DNA from: Mycobacterium heidelbergense
Lineage (GTDB): Bacteria > Actinomycetota > Actinomycetes > Mycobacteriales > Mycobacteriaceae
NCBI RefSeq assembly: GCF_010730745.1
Contig: NZ_AP022615.1
Span: 1,612,001-1,676,000 of the forward strand
DNA length: 64,000 bases
Direction of reading: 5' to 3'
The first letter of the stretch is position 1, and the number at the start of each line of letters is the position of its first letter. The position numbers and the translations under genes were made by a program. The notes beneath the pieces were generated by a model. It had not been told where the DNA came from, made no database searches, and saw only the letters and a program-made list of their open reading frames with translations. Positions 1 through 7,795 of the stretch are shown here, in pieces.

Positions 1-1
1 G

Positions 2-1132
2 GGCGAGGACGACATCGCCTATAGCGCGGTGGCAGACGATGAAGCCGGTGCCCCCACTGTCGTCCTGGCCGCTCCGGGTGAGCGCGAGCCCCGCCCAAGG
101 CCCGGCCTGCTGGTCGGAAGCGCGGTGGCGGTGGCCGGCTTTAGCGCGGCGTTGGCGCTGGAGGTAGCCCTGACAGTCGGCGTCCACACGACGGTGGGTT
201 TGCTGCCCGCTCCGCTCCACAATCTCATTGCGCCGGCCGAGCAGATATTCGCGCCTGCACCTGGGCAAGTAGCGGCCACGAAAGCGGTGGCGCCCAAGCA
301 ATTTAATCCGCCTGCGGACGCGCCGCCGCCGGTAGCCCCGGCCCCCGCTGCCCCCGTTCCGGCGGCTCCTGTCCCGCCGGCTCCGGTTCCGGCGGCTCCT
401 GTCGCGCCGGCTCCGGTTCCGGCCGGCCCGGTAGTGCCGGTTCCACTTGTGATGCCACCGCTAGCGCCGGTTCCCCTTCCGCCGGTTCACCTGGCCGATC
501 CGCCAGCTGCTCCGCCCGTGGTCCAGGCCCCGCCGCACCCGTCGCCGCCGGCTGAGCCACCGCCGGTCCACGTGACCCCGCCGCACTCGCCGCCACCGGC
601 TGAACCACCGCCGGTCCACGTGACCCCGCCGCACTCGCCGCCACCCCATCAAACTCCTCCGGGACAAGGTCCTGGCGGCAGGGGAGGCGGCCTCCCGGGC
701 AACCCGGGAGGGCCCGTTAACGGCCCGGGCCCTATCCACCGGAATCCCAGCGGCGGTGGGCCCCACGACGGCGGACCTGTTACTGGTCCCGGTCCGAGCC
801 ACGGGTCTCCCGGCGGCCCGCCTCCTGAAGGTGGCGGACCGGTCGGCGGGGGTACGCCTCCTGGTAATAGCGGGCCGGTCGGCGGAGGTGCGCCTCCTGA
901 GGGTGGCGGACCAGTCGGCGGGGGTACGCCTCCTGGTAATAGCGGGCCGGTCGGCGGAGGTGCGCCTCCTGAAGGCGGCGGGCCGGTCGGTGGTGGCGGG
1001 AGCTCCAGCAGCGGCGGCGGGAGTTCCAGCAGCGGCGGTGGGAGTTCCAGCAGCGGCGGCGGGAGCTCTAGCTCTAGCAGCGGTGGCAGTTCTGGTGGCG
1101 GCGCCGAGAGTGGCGGCGGCGGCCACCGGTAG
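2..1132 (+). CDS. Pro/Gly/Ser-rich membrane protein, 3' part (possibly Hsp70-like C-terminus)
   Basis: The reading frame is open to the left edge, so the true start lies outside the window; an internal GTG at 29 is possible but unsupported. After about 35 residues there is one hydrophobic segment (roughly residues 40-65), then a long Pro/Ala region, two PPPVHVTPPHS-type repeats, a Gly/Pro repeat region and a Gly/Ser tail. Just before the membrane segment it reads DDIAYSAVADDEAG, which resembles DIRVPYSPAAYDEDG just before the membrane segment of the Hsp70-like protein at 9987-11909. I infer that this is the C-terminal part of a related Hsp70-like protein with a low-complexity extracytoplasmic tail. 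The ATPase domain, if present, lies outside the window, so function is unproven. Confidence 0.55.
   Translation, partial: GEDDIAYSAVADDEAGAPTVVLAAPGEREPRPRPGLLVGSAVAVAGFSAALALEVALTVGVHTTVGLLPAPLHNLIAPAEQIFAPAPGQVAATKAVAPKQFNPPADAPPPVAPAPAAPVPAAPVPPAPVPAAPVAPAPVPAGPVVPVPLVMPPLAPVPLPPVHLADPPAAPPVVQAPPHPSPPAEPPPVHVTPPHSPPPAEPPPVHVTPPHSPPPHQTPPGQGPGGRGGGLPGNPGGPVNGPGPIHRNPSGGGPHDGGPVTGPGPSHGSPGGPPPEGGGPVGGGTPPGNSGPVGGGAPPEGGGPVGGGTPPGNSGPVGGGAPPEGGGPVGGGGSSSSGGGSSSSGGGSSSSGGGSSSSSSGGSSGGGAESGGGGHR
821..990 (+). repeat. 72-bp in-frame tandem repeat
   Basis: Two nearly identical 72-bp units (821-892 and 893-964) and a partial third unit encode 24-residue Gly/Pro blocks containing GGGPVGGGTPPGNSG. 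The period is a multiple of three, so copy-number change would alter tail length without shifting the frame. Confidence 0.85.
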
Positions 1133-1255
1133 CCGTCGCACTGACACGTCCAACGCATTGCGTTAGGAGGCAAGCGCTGGACCATCGCCTTGGCCAGATG
1201 CCAAGGGCTTCAGCACTTCTTGCAAGTCGTCGTTGATATACCTGCCGCTGGCGCC

Positions 1256-1747
1256 GAGTCTGCGCTGGTGGCATCGAGTCTGCGGTCACGGCTGGCTTTT
1301 CGCCTCGGGTGCCGCTCCCACCGCAGTCTCGGCGCCCCGGTCGGGGCGCGGTGAGCCCAAGGTCGCGCGCCAATCCCCAGGTGTCACATCGGTCACTGGC
1401 TGGCCTGCATACACCGACGTGCCCACCTACGCGCGACAGCCCACCGCACTTGTCGCTGTAAGGCGGGGCAAAGAAGTATGTGCCTCCGAAGCCGAGACGC
1501 GAGTGACACCTGTGACCACCACGACGTGTCCGGCGGTTCACGCTCTCTCAATGACGCAGCACACCATCCCATTTCGTCCTGATCCGCAGACACCCAGGAC
1601 CCGACAGCGTTCAACGCCGACGAGTCTGCGCTGGTGGCATCGAGCCTACGCCCACGGCTAGCTTTGAGGCTCGAGCGCCGCAACCACCGCAGTCTCGACG
1701 CGCCCGCAGCGAACAGCGCCCCGACGAACCTCAGGGCGAGACCGCTA
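1256..1747. repeat. Dispersed intergenic repeat, copy A
   Basis: Two 79-bp direct repeats (1256-1334 and 1622-1700) both begin GAGTCTGCGCTGGTGGCATC and end near CACCGCAGTCTCG. They flank a module (about 1358-1530) that matches 45580-45755: both contain TCACATCG, a tract reading ..GACAGCC.ACCGC.CTTGTCGCT.., and then TGTGACCACCACG. After the second repeat, similarity to copy B continues up to a CTAG that is the stop codon of the minus-strand reading frame in each copy. The shared block therefore sits directly downstream of a minus-strand gene end at both places. Its nature (mobile, recombinational or regulatory) is unknown. Confidence 0.65.
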
Positions 1748-1969
1748 GGATTCCAGCGATTCTTGGTGGTCGCGTTCGACCATCTGCCGGTGTTGACGGT
1801 AAACCGTGTGGAATTCCGGTGTTTCGGCTTGCCGGCGGACAGCGAATAGCACCCGGCCATTCTTGGAAGGGTTACAACGAGCCCAACAATCGCGCCAACA
1901 GGCGGCGACGACGAAGTCGCGGGCGAACCCGCCCTCGATGACGGTGCGCAGCGGGATCGGTTTGATCAC
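1745..1969 (-). pseudogene. Short unrecognised ORF, probable gene remnant
   Basis: A 74-codon GTG-initiated frame encodes a basic, Arg/Cys/Trp-containing peptide (PIPLRTVIEGGFARDFVVAA near the start, QHRQMVERDHQ near the end). I recognise no family. The frame extends only a few codons upstream before a stop, and no good ribosome binding site is seen. Its stop codon coincides with the boundary of the dispersed repeat, which suggests it is what remains of a gene that once ended there. It could also be spurious. Confidence 0.25.
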
Positions 1970-2115
1970 CGCATCGGCGCCGTATCAAAGACGACGGGCC
2001 CGCCGCTTTTAATTTCCCACACGTTCACCGCGCGGTGCGTTTGCTGAACTGCTTTCATGTAAGGATGCGTCGTCCAATTTTTTTGGGGCGGCAAACAGTC
2101 AAAGGAGATGCAGCT

Positions 2116-2454
2116 ATGGCAGCACCGACGCGCTATGGCCAGTTCGTGGGCTCGGCACTGGTAGGTGGCCCACTTCTCGTCGCCGGGATCGTCTTGGCCA
2201 GCCCAGCGCGGGCTGACGCGACCGCCTACCTCAATGACCTGCACAACGTCGGAATCCACGACGTCGGCGGCGGCGACCAGGCGCTGCTGCAGACGGGCTT
2301 GAAGCTATGCACCCAGCTGAGTTACGGGGCAACGCCGCAACAGCTGAGGGACCTGGCGCTGCAACGCTCCGACGGCGCTCTGGGCAGCAACGGTCTCACC
2401 GTCCAACAGGCCGACGACCTCATTAACTACGCCAGGATCGATCTGTGCCCATGA
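2116..2454 (+). CDS. DUF732 secreted protein
   Basis: The 112-aa product has a Sec-type signal peptide (hydrophobic VGSALVGGPLLVAGIVLA, then a PARA-D cleavage context) followed by a small helical domain. That domain has the DUF732 hallmarks YLNDLHNVGIH..GG, a Cys in LCTQL and a C-terminal LCP Cys, which probably form a disulfide in the mature protein. The ATG at 2116 is chosen because AAAGGAG lies 8 nt upstream; the frame extends further upstream without a better start. DUF732 proteins are common small exported proteins of mycobacteria with no established biochemical role. The gene stands alone between the repeat-rich intergenic stretch and the convergent GAP-family genes. Confidence 0.85.
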   Translation: MAAPTRYGQFVGSALVGGPLLVAGIVLASPARADATAYLNDLHNVGIHDVGGGDQALLQTGLKLCTQLSYGATPQQLRDLALQRSDGALGSNGLTVQQADDLINYARIDLCP

Positions 2455-2536
2455 GGCGTGGCGGCACGGCCTGACGGCTCCAACGGGACCACGGCCGGGA
2501 ACCGGCCCGCGTGTGGGCAAGACAAAGACAGCCAGG

Positions 2537-3241
2537 CTACAGCCAGCCCAAAGCGTGAATTCCGTTGTAGAGCACCATCACACCGATCACGACCAGAATG
2601 CCCGCCATCAGCGCGGCGTTGTTCTTGTCCATCCAGTCTTTGAGCCGCGCCATCGTGTCGTCGAGGCGGTGACCGGCGACCGTGTAGGCCAGTATCGGGA
2701 TGGCCACCGTCGATGCGGCGACGGCGACGAAGAACGCCGCGGCGATCCAGTCGTCGGCGACGCTCAACCCGCTGGCGCCGATGGCCAATCCGGCGGGAAC
2801 GCAGATGAGCAGCACGTCGGGCCGTATCACCACCAGCGCCAGCGCCGTCAGCACCGCGCGCGCCGGGGTGATGTTGGCGAACGACCGCATCCAGGCCGGC
2901 GACTCGGTGTGCCGATGCCGGGTCAGCCAGCGGTAGAGCCCGAACACGACCAGGGCCGCCCCGAGGACCACGCGCAGCCAGGACGCCCAGGCCGGCGGCG
3001 ACTGGTGCAGACCGCCGAGCGCGTCGGAGGCCGCGACGGACAGCGCCGTCAGCGCCGCCAGGCCCAGCACCCAGCCGCCGAGGAAAGCGAGGCCGCTCGG
3101 CCGCGGCCGGGCCGCCTGCAGCACCAGCACGGCCGGGATGACCGTGATCGGTGAAAGCGCGATGACGAGTCCGAGCGGGATGAGCCCGGTGAGCACAGAG
3201 CCCCAGCTGCCTGCCACGGTCAGCAATCTTCGCACGGCCAA
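2537..3241 (-). CDS. GAP-family (Sap/GPL-addressing) membrane protein, copy 1
   Basis: The protein is about 234 aa with six predicted membrane segments. It begins with the family motif LIPLGLVIALSPITVIPAVLVL and has a basic cytoplasmic loop (RWLTRHRH). This matches the Sap/GAP family, whose studied members help move glycopeptidolipids or sulfolipids across the envelope; the substrate here is unknown. It lies 5 bp downstream of a close paralog, so the two are probably co-transcribed as a tandem duplication. The start is uncertain: TTG at 3241, GTG at 3235, TTG at 3226 and GTG at 3217 are in frame, and the last two correspond to codons in the paralog. Confidence 0.8.
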   Translation of the reverse strand: MAVRRLLTVAGSWGSVLTGLIPLGLVIALSPITVIPAVLVLQAARPRPSGLAFLGGWVLGLAALTALSVAASDALGGLHQSPPAWASWLRVVLGAALVVFGLYRWLTRHRHTESPAWMRSFANITPARAVLTALALVVIRPDVLLICVPAGLAIGASGLSVADDWIAAAFFVAVAASTVAIPILAYTVAGHRLDDTMARLKDWMDKNNAALMAGILVVIGVMVLYNGIHALGWL

Positions 3242-3246
3242 GCGGG

Positions 3247-3927
3247 TTACAGCGCACGGACGCCGTTGTAGACCACCATCACGCCGATCAAAACCAGGAT
3301 GACCGCGAGCATGGCCGCGTGGTTTTGCTCCATCCAGACTTTGAGCCGTTCCAGCGGATCATCGAGGCGGTCACCGGCCCCGACATAGGCCAGTATCGGA
3401 ACGGCAACCGTTGACGCGGAGACGACGACGAGGACGGCGCCGGACGTCCAGACGCCCGCGACGCTCAGCCCGCCGGTGCCGATCGCCAGGCCGGCCGCCG
3501 CGCACAGGAGGAGCACCTCGGGTCTCAGCGCCACCAGCGCCGCCCCGGTCACCCCCGCCCGCGCGGGCGTGAGTCGGGAAAAGGAACGCATCCAGCCCGG
3601 AGTCTTGCCGTGCCGATGCCGCCTCAGCCAGCGGAACACGCCGAACGCGATCAGCGCCAGTCCCAGCACCACCCGCAGCCACGAAGCCCAGGTCGGCGGC
3701 GACTGGTGCAGACCGCCGAGCAGGTCGGAGGCCCCGACGAACGCCGCGGTGACGGCAACCAGACCCAGCACCCAGCCGCCGAGGAAGGCGAGGCCGGCCG
3801 GCCGGGGCCGCGGCGCGTGTAAGACCAGCACCGCCGGAATGACCGTGATCGGTGAAAGCGCGATGACCAGCCCGAGCGGAATGAGCTTGGTCAGTACGGA
3901 ACCCCAGTTGCCTGCCACGGGCAGCAA
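3247..3927 (-). CDS. GAP-family (Sap/GPL-addressing) membrane protein, copy 2
   Basis: The 226-aa product is very similar to its downstream neighbour over the full length: same LIPLGLVIALSPITVIPAVLVL start, same GGLHQSPP.WASWLRVVLG block and same C-terminal VYNG. Six membrane segments are predicted. Being first in the two-gene unit, it probably carries the promoter, in the 122 bp shared with the divergent glycosyltransferase gene. TTG at 3927 is taken as start, but an internal GTG at 3915 is equally possible. The pair could form a hetero-oligomer or be redundant; the sequence does not decide. Confidence 0.8.
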   Translation of the reverse strand: MLPVAGNWGSVLTKLIPLGLVIALSPITVIPAVLVLHAPRPRPAGLAFLGGWVLGLVAVTAAFVGASDLLGGLHQSPPTWASWLRVVLGLALIAFGVFRWLRRHRHGKTPGWMRSFSRLTPARAGVTGAALVALRPEVLLLCAAAGLAIGTGGLSVAGVWTSGAVLVVVSASTVAVPILAYVGAGDRLDDPLERLKVWMEQNHAAMLAVILVLIGVMVVYNGVRAL

Positions 3928-4049
3928 TCATCGCATTGACCGGACGCGGGGGCACCGATTAGCCACTGCCGTTTTACAACTATTGGCCTTTCCGGCGCGA
4001 CGTCCACCCTGGGCATCCAGCGGCCCCGCTTCTGGCAACATAACGGACG

Positions 4050-5624
4050 GTGAGCGTCTCCGACATCCGCGAATCACGACGTGACCGTGGTGCGCTTCGC
4101 GCCGGCGTGCCGGCACGGCCGTCGGCTGCGCTCGACCCGCTGCTCGTCGGAGCCTTGGCCACCGCACTAAGCCTGGGCGGGGCCGCCCGACCGTCTTTCT
4201 GGTACGACGAGGCCGCGACCATTTCGGCCTCATACAGTCGATCTCTGGGCCAGCTGTGGCAGATGCTGGGCAACGTCGACGCGGTCCACGGCCTGTACTA
4301 CGCATTCATGCATGCCTGGTTCCAGGTCTTCCCGCCCACGGAGTTCTGGTCCCGCGCCCCGAGCGGCCTGGCCGTCGGCGGGGCCGCGGCGGGAATCGTG
4401 GTGCTGGCCAGGCAGTTCTCGTCACGCACCGTCGCGGTGACGTCGGGCGTCGTCTGCGCGATCCTGCCCCGGACGACGTGGGCGGGCATCGAGGCTCGCC
4501 CGTACGCCTTTTCGATGATGGCCGCGGCGTGGCTGACGGTGCTGCTTGTTGTCGCCGCGCGCCGCGAAAGCCGTTGGGTGTGGCTGTGTTACGGCATCGG
4601 CCTGGCAATCTCGACCCTGCTTGACATGTACCTCGCGCTGGTGCTGCTGGCGCACGCCATCTTCGTCTGCGCCTTCCGGCGCCGGCGAACGGTCCTTGTC
4701 CCGTTCGCCATCACGTCGGTGCTCACGATGTGCGCCCTGGCGCCGTTCGTAATCGAGGTCGTCGGTCAAGTCCACCAGATCAAGTGGATCGCACCGATCG
4801 GGCACCGCACGATCGAGGACGTGGCGGTTCAGCAGTATTTCGAAAGAAGCCCCCCGTTCGCGGTCTTGTCGGCGCTCATCGTCGCGGCGGCAATGGTCGT
4901 GTGGCTCGGCACGTCCGCGCAACTCGCCGACGCGGACCGGCAGCTGTTGACCATTGCCGTGGCGTGGCTGCTGGTGCCGACCGCCCTGATCGTGGTCTGG
5001 TCGGCCGCGGTGCACCCGATTTACACGCCGCGCTACCTGGCCTTCACCGCACCCGCGCTGGCGCTGATCCTGGGCGTCTGCATCGGCGCCCTGGCCGTCA
5101 AACCGTGGGCATCGGCGGCGCTCGTCACCCTCTTGGCCGTCGCGGCAGCGCCGAATTACATTCGGGCACAACGTAACCCGTACGCCAAATATGGCATGGA
5201 CTACAGCCAGGTGGCCGATCTGATCGTCGCCAAGGCGCGGCCGGGTGATTGCCTGCTCGTCAACGACACGGTGACGTTCATGCCCGCTCCGATGCGGCCG
5301 TTGCTGGCCGCGCGGCCCGACGCCTATCGGAAGCTGGTCGACCTGACCCTGTGGCAACGGGCGACGGACCGCCGCGAAGTCTTCGACACCAACCTCATCC
5401 CGGAAGTCGTCGCCAAGCCGTTAAGCCGGTGCGGCGTCGTGTGGATCATCACCCAAGCCGACAAGGCAATGCCCGCCCACGAGCGGGGTCCGGCGCTCGG
5501 GCCCGGCCCGCTCTACGGGGCAACACCCGCGTTCGCGGTTCCGCACGACCTCGGCTTCCGGCTCGTCGAGCGCTGGCAGTTCAACCTGGTTCAGGTGATC
5601 AAAGCTGAGAATTCGGCGCGATAG
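4050..5624 (+). CDS. GT-C (PMT/ArnT-like) polyprenyl-sugar glycosyltransferase
   Basis: The protein is 524 aa and polytopic, with about ten membrane segments. The first external loop carries FWYDEAATI, the Asp-Glu pair typical of GT-C enzymes that use polyprenyl-phosphate sugars such as decaprenyl-phosphomannose. Later segments include YTPRYLAFTAPALALILG, and the C-terminal about 150 residues form a soluble domain. Such enzymes mannosylate or arabinosylate envelope glycolipids or proteins on the outer face of the membrane. The acceptor cannot be read from sequence. The start is GTG at 4050, with ACGGAC just upstream. It diverges from the GAP-family pair and converges on the GH16 gene 6 bp away. 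Confidence 0.8.
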   Translation: MSVSDIRESRRDRGALRAGVPARPSAALDPLLVGALATALSLGGAARPSFWYDEAATISASYSRSLGQLWQMLGNVDAVHGLYYAFMHAWFQVFPPTEFWSRAPSGLAVGGAAAGIVVLARQFSSRTVAVTSGVVCAILPRTTWAGIEARPYAFSMMAAAWLTVLLVVAARRESRWVWLCYGIGLAISTLLDMYLALVLLAHAIFVCAFRRRRTVLVPFAITSVLTMCALAPFVIEVVGQVHQIKWIAPIGHRTIEDVAVQQYFERSPPFAVLSALIVAAAMVVWLGTSAQLADADRQLLTIAVAWLLVPTALIVVWSAAVHPIYTPRYLAFTAPALALILGVCIGALAVKPWASAALVTLLAVAAAPNYIRAQRNPYAKYGMDYSQVADLIVAKARPGDCLLVNDTVTFMPAPMRPLLAARPDAYRKLVDLTLWQRATDRREVFDTNLIPEVVAKPLSRCGVVWIITQADKAMPAHERGPALGPGPLYGATPAFAVPHDLGFRLVERWQFNLVQVIKAENSAR

Positions 5625-5630
5625 CGCTCC

Positions 5631-6467
5631 CTACCAGATGCGGATGTAGTCGATGAGCATGGCCGCGGGGAAGGTGCCCAGCGCGGGATCGCCGGCGCCG
5701 ACCCCCCCGACCGCAAGCGTGAACATGGGCGTCATCCAGTAGCCGGGGTTGTTGAAGGGCCAGCGCATGTCGTCGGGGGCGCCGCCGTGGACGTGGATGG
5801 GCTTGTTCGGCACGCTGAAGTACGGCGCCCCGTCCCGCGAGAATTGGAATCCGTTCTCGCCCCAATGCATTCGCCACGTGTGCCAAGCGCCGTCCACCAG
5901 ACCGGGAATCGATTTCCCCTCCCAGGTTTTCCCGTTAGACGCCGCGTGGACCGTGGTTCCCGCGGGCCACTGGCCGTTGCCGTACCACTCGAAGAGATCG
6001 ACCTCGCCGTCCGGCAGCGGATCCTCGTTGACACCCCAGAACGAGGGCCATAAGCCGGGGAACAAACAGTCCAGCTTTATCCGCGCTTCCCAGGTCTGGT
6101 TGATCATGCTGCGGAAGTTGCCGCGCAGCTTGCCGCTGTAGTAGGTGCCGAATTCTTGGGTGGCGCACAGGACGAGGTTGGAGTTGCCATCCTGGAACAC
6201 GTTTCGGCGGTCGTCGCGGTATATCCCCGCGACAGGCGGGAACACGTCGTCCTGCCACGTCTGCACCGTCCACTTGCCCGGATCGGGACCCGAGCCCGCC
6301 GGGCCGTCGAACTCGTCGGAGAAAATGTAGGGCCCGCCGCCACCGGCCGACGGCGCCTCCGGCGGTGCCGGGTGGGACGGGTCGGCGTGGGCCTCCGGGA
6401 TGGGGGTCGCGGCCGCGGCCGCCAGCATGCCGAGCCCCGTGGTCAGCAACATGCTGCGACGATCCAT
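5631..6467 (-). CDS. Secreted GH16 beta-1,3-glucanase
   Basis: The 278-aa enzyme (from ATG 6467; a TTG at 6482 would add five residues) is similar to recalled M. tuberculosis Rv0315. It starts MDRRSMLLTTGLGML, a twin-arginine-like signal, then AHADPS as a probable cleavage region. The GH16 fold is shown by EFDGPAGS..PD..KW, TWEARIKLDC..GLWPSFWG and the catalytic motif GEVDLFEWYGNG, in which the first Glu is the nucleophile and the last Glu the acid/base. The family hydrolyses beta-1,3-glucans, and Rv0315 has been studied as a secreted glucanase and antigen. The C-terminal LIDYIRIW is the usual family ending. Confidence 0.88.
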   Translation of the reverse strand: MDRRSMLLTTGLGMLAAAAATPIPEAHADPSHPAPPEAPSAGGGGPYIFSDEFDGPAGSGPDPGKWTVQTWQDDVFPPVAGIYRDDRRNVFQDGNSNLVLCATQEFGTYYSGKLRGNFRSMINQTWEARIKLDCLFPGLWPSFWGVNEDPLPDGEVDLFEWYGNGQWPAGTTVHAASNGKTWEGKSIPGLVDGAWHTWRMHWGENGFQFSRDGAPYFSVPNKPIHVHGGAPDDMRWPFNNPGYWMTPMFTLAVGGVGAGDPALGTFPAAMLIDYIRIW

Positions 6468-6595
6468 CTGCAATACCACCAATCTCTACCAGCCGGGACC
6501 CAGACTTGGTCGGATCCCCCTAAGGCAACTTTCGCAAACGGTGTTATGAAACCATGCGGCGGGGCAGGCCCGCATCTCGCCTGATGGCACGCACC

Positions 6596-7033
6596 CTATT
6601 CACACTCGCCCGCGGCGCGGGTCCCCGCCGCGTAAAGCAGCTGCTTGAGTTGGCGTTGCTCGTCGGCGGTCAGTCGGGTCAAGATCCGTTGGTCGGCCAC
6701 GTGCGCGGCGGCCTCGGCACGCTTGAGCAGCGCCTTGCCGCTGCGGGTGAGCTCGGCCGGCATGGCGCGGCCCGCCGGGCTCGACGCCGGACGGGTGATC
6801 GCGCCGCGCCCCTCCAGCGCGTGCAGCACCTGGTTGGCCGCCTGGGCGGAGACGTTGGTGCCGCGAGCCAGCTCGGCGCTGGTGAGCCCGGGATGCTTCG
6901 ACAGGATCCGCAGGCACACGAATTCCGGCAGTCCGAGCCCCAGCGGCTTGAGTTCCGCGGCCACCTCGGGCCGCAGCGCCGCCACCACGCGATAGAGCAG
7001 AAACCCCAGCGGCTCCTCAGGCGATTGACTCAT
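6596..7033 (-). CDS. MarR-family transcriptional regulator
   Basis: The 145-aa product has a classical winged helix: LPEFVCLRILSKHPGLTSAEL, the recognition region VSAQAANQVLHALEGRGAIT, and a wing ending RAMPAELTRSGKALL. The C-terminal helices serve dimerisation. The start is ATG at 7033 or ATG at 7042, three codons upstream; neither has a strong ribosome binding site. It is transcribed away from the PadR-like gene, sharing a 120-bp region with inverted repeats that are plausible operators for one or both regulators. The ligand is unknown. Confidence 0.85.
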   Translation of the reverse strand: MSQSPEEPLGFLLYRVVAALRPEVAAELKPLGLGLPEFVCLRILSKHPGLTSAELARGTNVSAQAANQVLHALEGRGAITRPASSPAGRAMPAELTRSGKALLKRAEAAAHVADQRILTRLTADEQRQLKQLLYAAGTRAAGECE

Positions 7034-7076
7034 GCCCCACATGCTGGCATGCGCGACGTGGTTTTCCGCAAGCAAA

Positions 7077-7124
7077 TCAATTTTCTTGACATCGCCGCGT
7101 CCGGTGGTATCAAGGAGCTTGATA
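7077..7124. promoter_or_regulatory. Inverted repeats between divergent MarR and PadR genes
   Basis: TATCAAG-GAG-CTTGATA (7108-7124) is a perfect 7-bp inverted repeat with a 3-nt spacer. TCAA-N5-TTGA (7077-7089) lies upstream and uses the same TCAA/TTGA half-sites. The TTGACA hexamer at 7086-7091 could be a -35 element overlapping the first repeat. This is what an autoregulatory operator of a winged-helix dimer looks like, but binding is inferred. Confidence 0.55.
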
Positions 7125-7156
7125 GTCCTCATGTGGAATGGAAAGGAACGACAGCG

Positions 7157-7795
7157 ATGTCTGGTGGTGGATTCTTCGGCGGATTCGGCGGACCCGGATT
7201 CGGCGGTCCCGGCTTTGGTGGGCCTGGGTTCAGTGGGCCCGGCTTTGGCGGTCCCGGCTTTGGCGGTTGGGGCGAAAAGGGCTGGGGACAGGGCGGGTTC
7301 GGCGGCCCCGGCTTCAAGGGCGGCTTCGGCCCCGGCGGTCGGCACCGCCTCAAGCGAGCCGCGTTCGTGACGGCGGCGCTGCTGCTCGACGGGCCGGCCG
7401 ACGCCGCGCAGGTCGTGCAGCGGGTGTCCGACGCCACCGAGGGCGCGTTCACCCCGCCGCAGGACGTGGCGGAGCTCGCCATTGGGCTGCTCGCCGGCCG
7501 CGGCGTCGTCACGGTCGACAACGGCGTGGCGACCCTGACCGAACTCGGCCGGAACCTGCTGGCCTGGCGCGGCGTCAGCAGCGAGACCGCGCACGCCTTC
7601 CTGGGGCGGGCGGCCAAGTTCGGCGACGTCTTCAAGATTCGCAGGGAACTTTTCGAGATCGCGGGGCTGGCCCGCACCATCACCTGGACGGGCACCGACG
7701 AGCAGAAGCAGCAGCTCGCCGAGACCCGGACCAAGGTGTTGGAAACCCTGACCGAGGCCAAGAAGGCGCTGCACCGCGCGCTCGGCGAGGGTTAA
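7157..7795 (+). CDS. PadR-like regulator with Gly/Phe-rich N-terminus
   Basis: The 212-aa protein has a low-complexity N-terminus of about 60 residues made of GFGGP repeats. A basic stretch (RHRLKR) follows, then a winged-helix region (AAFVTAALLLDGPADAAQVV .. LAIGLLAGRGVVTVDNGVATLT) and a C-terminal helical part rich in Lys/Glu that probably dimerises. Gly-rich N-termini are seen in actinobacterial PadR-family members. AAAGGAA lies 9 nt before the ATG. The gene diverges from the MarR gene and its TAA overlaps the stop codon of the convergent oxidoreductase gene in a GTTAAC palindrome. The effector is unknown. Confidence 0.7.
   Translation: MSGGGFFGGFGGPGFGGPGFGGPGFSGPGFGGPGFGGWGEKGWGQGGFGGPGFKGGFGPGGRHRLKRAAFVTAALLLDGPADAAQVVQRVSDATEGAFTPPQDVAELAIGLLAGRGVVTVDNGVATLTELGRNLLAWRGVSSETAHAFLGRAAKFGDVFKIRRELFEIAGLARTITWTGTDEQKQQLAETRTKVLETLTEAKKALHRALGEG

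Larger units (their letters stand above)
1133..2115. other. Long intergenic stretch with repeats
   Basis: No convincing intact gene is visible over about 980 bp. It contains two direct copies of a 79-bp sequence (1256-1334 and 1622-1700), a module shared with the intergenic region at 45580-45892, and a short minus-strand ORF (1745-1969) of doubtful status. The last 80 bp form the upstream region of the DUF732 gene. Confidence 0.6.

Noticed and set aside
821..990. CRISPR-like spacing of the 72-bp repeats
   Set aside because: The units are contiguous, in frame and encode a Gly/Pro tail; there are no spacers.
303..1185. Pro- and Arg-rich frames on the minus strand opposite the Pro/Gly-rich protein
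   Set aside because: They arise from the same simple repeats read backwards; no ribosome sites or domain patterns.
1133..2115. Possible insertion sequence or CRISPR in the repeat-bearing intergenic stretch
   Set aside because: No transposase motif, terminal inverted repeats, target duplications or regularly spaced repeats were found; only two 79-bp direct repeats and one dispersed module.
6554..7156. A 200-codon plus-strand extension in frame upstream of the PadR-like gene
   Set aside because: It is antisense to the MarR gene; the PadR-like gene has its own ribosome site and ATG at 7157.
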